Origin: a virus
Length of the DNA: 64,000 nucleotides
Strand: one strand, 5' to 3'
Virus record (IMG/VR): IMGVR_UViG_3300027777_000028
Location: 34,377-98,376 of that record
Part shown: in pieces, positions 59,098 through 64,000 of the stretch
Layout: the number at the start of each line of letters is the position of its first letter
Numbering within the stretch: position 1 is the stretch's first letter
Program-made: the position numbers and the translations under genes
The notes under the pieces: model-generated
Database searches by the model: none
The model's input: only the letters and a program-made list of their open reading frames with translations
What the model was told of the DNA's origin: nothing

Positions 59098-60021
59098 ATG
59101 AATAATGAGAATTTTTATGATGTTTTGGGTTTAGATGAAACCGCAACTCAAGAAGAAATTAAAAAAAAATATAGAAAATTAGCGAAAGAAAATCATCCTG
59201 ATGCCGGCGGGAATGAGGAGTCGTTCAAAAAGATTTCAACCGCCTATGATATTTTGGGTGACGATCAGAAAAGAAAACAATACGACAATCAAAGAAAAAA
59301 TCCATTTGGGGGTAGTTTTAATATGAATGAGATGTTTAATAATGTTTTTAACCAAAGAACAAAAACACAACAAAGACCAACTCATACATCAAACATTACC
59401 ATTAATATTGGGACATTAAATTCTTTTAATGGTGGAAAACATACCTTAACATATAAAAGACAAGTTGTGTGTGATCCATGCAATGGTTCAGGTGGGGATA
59501 AAAAGACATGTCAAACTTGTGGTGGATCAGGAAATGTTGTAAAACAAGTTGGTTCAGGAATGTTTGTTCAATTAATACAAATGGCCTGTGATGGTTGTCA
59601 CGGTACTGGTTCATTTTTAATTAATCCATGTTTTATGTGTGGTGGTGCTGGATCCAAACCGGAGATGAAAATTTTGGATATTTCATTACCACATGGAATT
59701 GATAACGGACAATTTTTAAGACTTCAAGGGATGGGGGATTTTAGAAATGGTATATATGGTGATTTGGTTGTTAGAATTGATCTTAAACCACAAAATGGGT
59801 TTAATAAAGTGGATAACCATCTTATTTATGATGCATACTTCAACTTGGAAGATTTAAAAATGGGAAATATCACAATTCCTCATCCAGAGGGGACATTAAA
59901 CATTAAATTACCAAAACATATTGATACATCAAAACCCTTAAGAGTTAAGTCCAAAGGGTTCAAATTAGACACAGTTGGTGACCTAATTGTTAATCAGTTT
60001 GTTAAATTTGACAGAGATTAA
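59098..60021 (+). CDS. dnaJ: DnaJ (Hsp40) co-chaperone
   Basis: 307 residues, nearly full-length type I DnaJ. J domain at residues 5-65 with HPD at 33-35, which stimulates host DnaK; short Gly/Phe linker; zinc-finger region with four CxxCxG(x)G-like repeats ([32 protein letters not shown]); C-terminal substrate-binding domain. Probably recruits host DnaK to fold or remodel phage proteins. No dnaK in the window. Confidence 0.93.
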   Translation: MNNENFYDVLGLDETATQEEIKKKYRKLAKENHPDAGGNEESFKKISTAYDILGDDQKRKQYDNQRKNPFGGSFNMNEMFNNVFNQRTKTQQRPTHTSNITINIGTLNSFNGGKHTLTYKRQVVCDPCNGSGGDKKTCQTCGGSGNVVKQVGSGMFVQLIQMACDGCHGTGSFLINPCFMCGGAGSKPEMKILDISLPHGIDNGQFLRLQGMGDFRNGIYGDLVVRIDLKPQNGFNKVDNHLIYDAYFNLEDLKMGNITIPHPEGTLNIKLPKHIDTSKPLRVKSKGFKLDTVGDLIVNQFVKFDRD

Positions 60022-60179
60022 AAAATATTAATAAAATCTTTAATTGCTGAAACTAATCCATAGATTGCGAAAAAAGTAAAAATACCACCAAATACTAAAA
60101 CAAATGTTTGGGTATTTTTAACTTGTCTACTATCTTCACAAGCTTTACACTTAACTTCTGTTGCTTTTTGTTCTTCCAT
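60018..60179 (-). CDS. Small CxxC single-pass membrane protein, 53 aa
   Basis: ATG (complement of 60177-60179) to TAA at 60018, too short for usual ORF lists. N-terminal charged part with CKAC, then a hydrophobic helix ([19 protein letters not shown]). Fills an otherwise empty gap and is convergent with dnaJ, overlapping its stop. Function unknown. Confidence 0.6.
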   Translation of the reverse strand: MEEQKATEVKCKACEDSRQVKNTQTFVLVFGGIFTFFAIYGLVSAIKDFINIF

Positions 60180-60222
60180 ACCTATAATTTAATTACTATT
60201 CAGTTGAAAATAAATAATAAAA

Positions 60223-60233
60223 AAACTATAATT
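60223..60233 (+). promoter_or_regulatory. AAACTATAATT motif before Dam methylase
   Basis: 5 nt before the ATG at 60239; core identical to the motifs at 39733 and 57196. Confidence 0.45.
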
Positions 60234-60238
60234 ATATC

Positions 60239-61078
60239 ATGTTGAGCTATATCGGGGGTAAGAGTAAAATTGGCAAATGGATTGTTCCATTTTACGATAA
60301 AAATATGGAGGTCTATTTAGAGACCTTTGGGGGAATGTTTTGGTGTTTCTACAATATGGATCTAAAACAATTTCCCAATTTAAATAAAGTTGTTTATAAC
60401 GACTTTAACCCACTAAATTATAATTTATTCAAGTGTGTTCAAAACCCAACTGAATTGTTAAGGGCGATAAACTCAATTGATTGTCAAAAACAAGGTGTGG
60501 ATCTTACACCTGAAATATACAAACAACAATTTATCAGCTTTCAGGCTGAAGTTTTTAATGAAGGTTTCAGCGTAGAACCTGGCGATTATGAAGTGGCGGC
60601 CAAATACGTTTATATTCTAACACAAGTTTTTAGTGGATCAAAACCTGAAACATCTAACTTTATTGACCTTAAAGGAAAATACAAATCAAAATACCTTACA
60701 TTTAGAGATAAGTTATCTAAACCTGATTGGGTTGATCACTTTTTAAAGATCACTGATGTTGAAAATATGGATTTTTCTGATGTAATCAATAAGTATGACT
60801 CACCATCAACTTACATTTATTTAGATCCACCGTATTGGAAAACAGAGAATTATTACTCCAACCACGACTTTGACCGACAAGATCACGAGAGGTTGGCAAA
60901 TGTATTACACGGAGTTAAAGGTAAGTTTTCATTATCATATTACGACTTTGAATTACTACACGAATGGTTTCCTGAAGACCAATACACTTGGGTTAAAAAA
61001 GAGTTTGCAAAAGCCGCTTCCGCTAAAAAAGGTGAGAAACAAAATATGGGTGAGGAAATATTGATAATGAACTATTAA
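60239..61078 (+). CDS. dam: DNA adenine methyltransferase, Dam/D12 class
   Basis: Transfers a methyl group to N6 of adenine, probably in GATC-like sites; site specificity cannot be read here. 279 residues. N-terminal LSYIGGKSKIGKWIVPFY is the D12-class SAM-binding motif (FxGxK form), FETFGG-like LETFGGMF follows, and catalytic DPPY is near residues 195-198. May protect phage DNA from restriction or regulate transcription. Confidence 0.9.
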   Translation: MLSYIGGKSKIGKWIVPFYDKNMEVYLETFGGMFWCFYNMDLKQFPNLNKVVYNDFNPLNYNLFKCVQNPTELLRAINSIDCQKQGVDLTPEIYKQQFISFQAEVFNEGFSVEPGDYEVAAKYVYILTQVFSGSKPETSNFIDLKGKYKSKYLTFRDKLSKPDWVDHFLKITDVENMDFSDVINKYDSPSTYIYLDPPYWKTENYYSNHDFDRQDHERLANVLHGVKGKFSLSYYDFELLHEWFPEDQYTWVKKEFAKAASAKKGEKQNMGEEILIMNY

Positions 61079-61096
61079 TTTTTTATACTTGTCTAA

Positions 61097-61103
61097 TATT
61101 TAT
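61097..61103 (+). promoter_or_regulatory. TATTTAT late-promoter-like motif
   Basis: 14 nt before the ATG at 61118. Confidence 0.55.
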
Positions 61104-61117
61104 TATAAAATTATATT

Positions 61118-62500
61118 ATGTCGTTAAGATTTACAAACATTTTAAGAGATTTAATCGTTGAAAGTTCAAGATTTCAAGTATTATTCGATAAGTTCGTTAA
61201 ACCAAAAGAAAAAGGTCAAAGAGGTATAATGCCATTTGAAACTTTATTTGCTCTTATTGCTGCTGACCCAACCACAAAAATTCCTGAAGGGATGAATGTT
61301 GATACTGCTAAACCTGAACAAATGGAGAAGGTTAAAATCGGAAAATATGCTCAGTGGTTATTAAAAAACTTTGTTACACCTAAATTGGAGCCAAACCATC
61401 CTTTGATGGTATTAGATCCACAATCAGGTCAGTATAAATCGGCACTTAGAGAATTCCAAAATTTGTTTATGGAAGATTTATATAAGGTGACAACAAACCT
61501 TCAAAAGTTTGAAAGATTCAAAAATAGATTACCTCAAGAGTTTAGAGATATTAATAAACTAACTCCTGAGACTTTATATGATCAAGTTAAAGATTTCAGT
61601 TTAGAAAAAACTAAAGCGACTGCGGCTGAGAAAAAAGAAGCTTCTCAGACATATGCTCACCCTGGTGCTGAAATCGTTTATAGAGGTCAAGATTGGACGG
61701 TAGCTAAAATATCTGATAAAGGACCATTAGGTAAGGAAGCGGCTTGTTTCTACGGTGGATCACATAATGAGGCAAGAAGAGGTGAAACTAATTGGTGTAC
61801 GTCTTCACCTGGACTTCAGTGGTTTGATAGGTATATTGGTAAAGGACCTTTATATGTTGTAATTCCAAACACACCATCATCATTCAAAACATATGGTAAA
61901 GAAACTGGTGAAGTTTCGGGACTTCCAGCAAATCGTTATCAATTCCATTTCCCTGATAATCAATTTATGGATGCTGATGACAGACAAATTAATTTAATTG
62001 AATTCTTAAATACAAATGAGGAAGGATTGAAACAATTCTTTAAACCTGAGTTTATGAAGTCATTGGCAGGAGATAAAGGTGAAAAAGTTGTTATTGATTA
62101 TCCAAGTGATTCAGCATCTAAGTTTATCGCACTTTACGGATTTGATGAGTTCTTTGCAACTTTACCGGCAACTCTTAAACGACTTACATTTAAAAATACA
62201 TCAAGAGATAAAATATCTTTAAATATTCCTAACGACATTGGAAGATTCAAACAACTAAACGCAATTAATTTCGTTGGATGTGTTGCATCTATACCTGAGG
62301 CGATCTGTAGTTTAGAAAACCTACAATATTTATCGTTAGTTAATAACCCAGATTTACAAATGTTACCTGATTGTATTGGAAATATGCCAAACCTAATGGT
62401 TATTAACTTGGGTGGATCTGATGCTAAAAGAGTATTACCACAATCGGTATTCAACAGGGCTGAGGAAGACGAAGACTTCAACTTATTTACACACGGATAA
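61118..62500 (+). CDS. Possible packaged effector: targeting peptide, NWCTS domain, leucine-rich repeats
   Basis: 460 residues. N-terminal LRFTNILRDLIVESSRF resembles a capsid-targeting peptide. A central domain (about 180-290) carries ARRGETNWCTSSPG, then WFDRYIGKGPLYVVIP, a pattern seen in uncharacterised proteins of large phages. The C-terminal about 110 residues are leucine-rich repeats (LPATLKRLTF, IPNDIGRFKQLNAINF, IPEAICSLENLQYLSL, LPDCIGNMPNLMVINL). Leucine-rich repeats are typical of protein-binding effectors. Ejection into the host to bind a target is inferred. Confidence 0.7.
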   Translation: MSLRFTNILRDLIVESSRFQVLFDKFVKPKEKGQRGIMPFETLFALIAADPTTKIPEGMNVDTAKPEQMEKVKIGKYAQWLLKNFVTPKLEPNHPLMVLDPQSGQYKSALREFQNLFMEDLYKVTTNLQKFERFKNRLPQEFRDINKLTPETLYDQVKDFSLEKTKATAAEKKEASQTYAHPGAEIVYRGQDWTVAKISDKGPLGKEAACFYGGSHNEARRGETNWCTSSPGLQWFDRYIGKGPLYVVIPNTPSSFKTYGKETGEVSGLPANRYQFHFPDNQFMDADDRQINLIEFLNTNEEGLKQFFKPEFMKSLAGDKGEKVVIDYPSDSASKFIALYGFDEFFATLPATLKRLTFKNTSRDKISLNIPNDIGRFKQLNAINFVGCVASIPEAICSLENLQYLSLVNNPDLQMLPDCIGNMPNLMVINLGGSDAKRVLPQSVFNRAEEDEDFNLFTHG

Positions 62501-62519
62501 AATACTAATTAATACAAAT

Positions 62520-62552
62520 AAAAAAACCCACCTTTAAAGTGGGTTTTATTTT
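62520..62552. terminator. Bidirectional Rho-independent terminator
   Basis: Stem AAAACCCAC / GTGGGTTTT with T-rich tails on both strands, located between convergent genes ending at 62500 and 62551. Confidence 0.92.
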
Positions 62553-63204
62553 ATCCAACAACACCAACCAATCCATCCAGGTGATGGTCACCTGACATAT
62601 CTGACCCTACAGGTCTTTTATTCATCATTTTAATGATATCATCAATACTATACGGGTCCATACCGTTTCCGTCAACACCCACATCCATTCTTCTACCATT
62701 ACCAAATTTTCTATTTTCCGGTAAATGTACGTGACCGTGAAGATGGATTACACCTTTGTTAAGTCCGTGCCAACTTTGGAGTGGATAATGACACATTACA
62801 AAACTCGCATCATTTATTTTAACCTCCAGGTAATGGTTTATACTTAAGAATCTACTCTGAATATTTCCTCGGTTGTTTTCAATGTGGTGATCGTGATTTC
62901 CAAGAATAAGGTGAATGTTTTTACATACCAATCTGTCAAGGAATATTCCAATGTTTTCAAACCCCCCAAAAGAAACGTCACCCAACATAATTAAAGTATC
63001 ATCTTGTCCAACAAAGTGGTTTATACCATCAATCAAACGTTCATTCATTTGTTCAATAGTTTGAAAGTCACGAGTGGAATCTACCGGTACTTTACCATCT
63101 TGTGTTCTCCAATTGGTAGTTCCTCTTACAATATTTTTGTGACCAAAGTGAGTATCTGAGGTAATCCAAACTTTTCCTGTTGTCAATAATTTTTTAAAAC
63201 TCAT
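62551..63204 (-). CDS. Calcineurin-like metallophosphoesterase
   Basis: 217 residues. Metal ligands: Asp17/His19 in ITSDTHFGH, Asp76 in LGDVSFGG, Asn103-His104 in LGNHDHH, and a C-terminal HGHVH. The small family resembles phage and bacterial phosphodiesterases or polynucleotide phosphatases. Its start overlaps the kinase gene stop in ATGA, so the two are translated together; joint action on nucleic-acid ends is possible. Confidence 0.85.
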   Translation of the reverse strand: MSFKKLLTTGKVWITSDTHFGHKNIVRGTTNWRTQDGKVPVDSTRDFQTIEQMNERLIDGINHFVGQDDTLIMLGDVSFGGFENIGIFLDRLVCKNIHLILGNHDHHIENNRGNIQSRFLSINHYLEVKINDASFVMCHYPLQSWHGLNKGVIHLHGHVHLPENRKFGNGRRMDVGVDGNGMDPYSIDDIIKMMNKRPVGSDMSGDHHLDGLVGVVG

Positions 63205-63590
63205 AATTTTATACTAAATCTATCTTTCATCATTTGTAATTTATCTTCCGGAACTCCGTGTTGGTTTACTCCTCCGTGTCTATTTTCTACAATAATTGTA
63301 AAAACTTTATATCCATTTTCTTCGGCTAATTTGAAATAAGTCTCCATTTCCCACTCTTGAGTAAATGTGTTTGAAACAACAATTTTTGGTTCATCGTCAA
63401 CCATCGCTTTTTGTGTTTGAATCATACACCAATTGTGTGCTAATTTAATTTTTGATCCATCAAATTTATATTCACCGTTCCCATCTATGAAAAACATATC
63501 CGCTTCATAGTGTTGCCCACCCAAAGTTTTTGCAAATGTAGACTTACCAGATCCAGGAATTCCACGAACTATATATAATATTTTTTCCAT
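63201..63590 (-). CDS. P-loop kinase, polynucleotide-kinase-like
   Basis: 129 residues. Walker A GIPGSGKST at 10-18, then ADMFFIDGNGEYKFDGSKI and VVSNTFTQEWEMETYF, as in the N4BP2L1/T4-PNK kinase-domain group. T4 PNK phosphorylates 5' ends; here the phosphatase part is a separate, coupled gene of another fold. Substrate unknown. The minus-strand -7-like element TATATTTG lies 5 nt upstream, suggesting a leaderless transcript. Confidence 0.8.
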   Translation of the reverse strand: MEKILYIVRGIPGSGKSTFAKTLGGQHYEADMFFIDGNGEYKFDGSKIKLAHNWCMIQTQKAMVDDEPKIVVSNTFTQEWEMETYFKLAEENGYKVFTIIVENRHGGVNQHGVPEDKLQMMKDRFSIKL

Positions 63591-63594
63591 AAGA

Positions 63595-63602
63595 CAAATA
63601 TA
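63595..63602 (-). promoter_or_regulatory. Possible host-type -7 element (minus strand)
   Basis: TATATTTG on the minus strand; the nearest TTG is 23 nt upstream instead of 19. Confidence 0.4.
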
Positions 63603-63618
63603 ATAAGAAATTTAATAA

Positions 63619-63625
63619 TATTTAT
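63619..63625 (+). promoter_or_regulatory. TATTTAT late-promoter-like motif
   Basis: 6 nt before the ATG at 63632. Confidence 0.5.
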
Positions 63626-63631
63626 CAATAT

Positions 63632-64000
63632 ATGAAAATCATTGTAACCCAACATCAACTTGATTTAATAAACGAAACTTATAGAAGGGATCGTTTTGAT
63701 GCTGAATATGAAGACGAATATCCGAAGTATAAGAAGTTGTTTTTAAAGACCATTTCTAAAGATGTTAAAGGTTGGGGTGAATGGCCAGGATCGGTTTATC
63801 TAATGAACGAAAACGGAGAACCTTTATTTGTATATAGAATACCATCAAAAACCGTGTATTACGATTATTCAATAGACCGTGAGATGGAAGAACACATTCC
63901 TTCACACATCATATCAAGGCACTTGAAAAATGCGGTTTACGATTATTTTAAAGGGTTGTTTCCTGATCTTGACATAAAAGAGGTTAATGGGGCTAATATT
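63632..64000 (+). CDS. Hypothetical protein with possible targeting peptide (3' end outside window)
   Basis: Open from ATG 63632 to the window end, 123 codons visible. N-terminus MKIIVTQHQLDLINETYRR resembles the Q-x-x-x-(L/I)-I-x-E type of recurring phage N-terminal peptides. Downstream GWGEWPGSVYLMNENGEPLF and aromatic-rich segments; no family recognised. Confidence 0.6.
   Translation, partial: MKIIVTQHQLDLINETYRRDRFDAEYEDEYPKYKKLFLKTISKDVKGWGEWPGSVYLMNENGEPLFVYRIPSKTVYYDYSIDREMEEHIPSHIISRHLKNAVYDYFKGLFPDLDIKEVNGANI

Noticed and set aside
1-64000. tRNA genes, integrase, transposase or CRISPR
   Set aside because: No cloverleaf, site-specific recombinase, transposase motif or spaced repeat was found on reading; only the HNH gene looks mobile.

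Overview
The window is part of the genome of a large T4-type myovirus (contractile-tailed phage), AT-rich and densely coding, that most likely infects a Bacteroidota (Flavobacteriia-like) host. The T4-like core is clear: a gp32-like SSB, UvsX recombinase, RNase H/flap nuclease, DnaB-type helicase, DnaG-type primase, gp47/gp46 recombination nuclease, and gp25 and gp6 baseplate wedge proteins. The host assignment rests on SprB-type repeats in the tail fibres, an Hc1-type histone-like protein, a DUF5522-type protein, a short RpoD-like sigma factor, and promoters of the Bacteroidota form TTG-N19-TAnnTTTG. No tRNA, CRISPR or integrase was seen.

Layout. 1-3121: end of a large virion protein and two small genes. 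3231-9994: replication block (SSB, uvsX, rnh, unknown, helicase) and a B12-dependent class II ribonucleotide reductase, followed by a Cys-rich DUF5522-type protein. 10259-34921: a long rightward virion block: a flavodoxin-fold protein with a possible capsid-targeting peptide, gp25, gp6, a 1880-residue baseplate protein, further tail proteins, two SprB-repeat fibres, a glycosyltransferase and a Thr/Pro-rich fibre. 34977-35582: RuvC-like resolvase. 35636-37649: fibre gene plus small protein on the minus strand, related to the plus-strand fibre genes. 37724-46499: primase, PD-(D/E)XK nuclease, several tiny genes, gp47, a coiled-coil protein, an inserted HNH endonuclease, a membrane protein and gp46. 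46528-48636: a possible nuclease plus an N6-adenine methylase. 48694-50028: DUF6576-like protein and RpoD-like sigma factor. 50072-50275: a candidate structured noncoding RNA with its own host-type promoter and strong terminator. 50274-56642: virion or packaged proteins, a membrane coiled-coil protein and a lysis cassette (AmpD-type amidase, two spanin-like proteins). 56691-61078: small proteins, Hc1-like protein, DnaJ, Dam methylase. 61118-64000: a leucine-rich-repeat protein with a possible capsid-targeting peptide, a coupled P-loop kinase/metallophosphoesterase pair on the minus strand, and the start of another gene.

Regulation visible in the sequence. A TATTTAT motif lies 4-23 nt before the start codon of many virion genes and of most genes with the recurring N-terminal peptide; it looks like a late promoter element, related in composition to T4 TATAAATA. 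A second motif, AAACTATAATT, precedes several small or auxiliary genes. Two perfect host-type promoters drive the possible nuclease gene at 46528 and the noncoding RNA. Together with the phage sigma factor this suggests a temporal programme. Many junctions are TAATG or ATGA overlaps, pointing to coupled translation. No gene-free stretch exceeds 300 bases; the largest, 50029-50273, holds the noncoding RNA.
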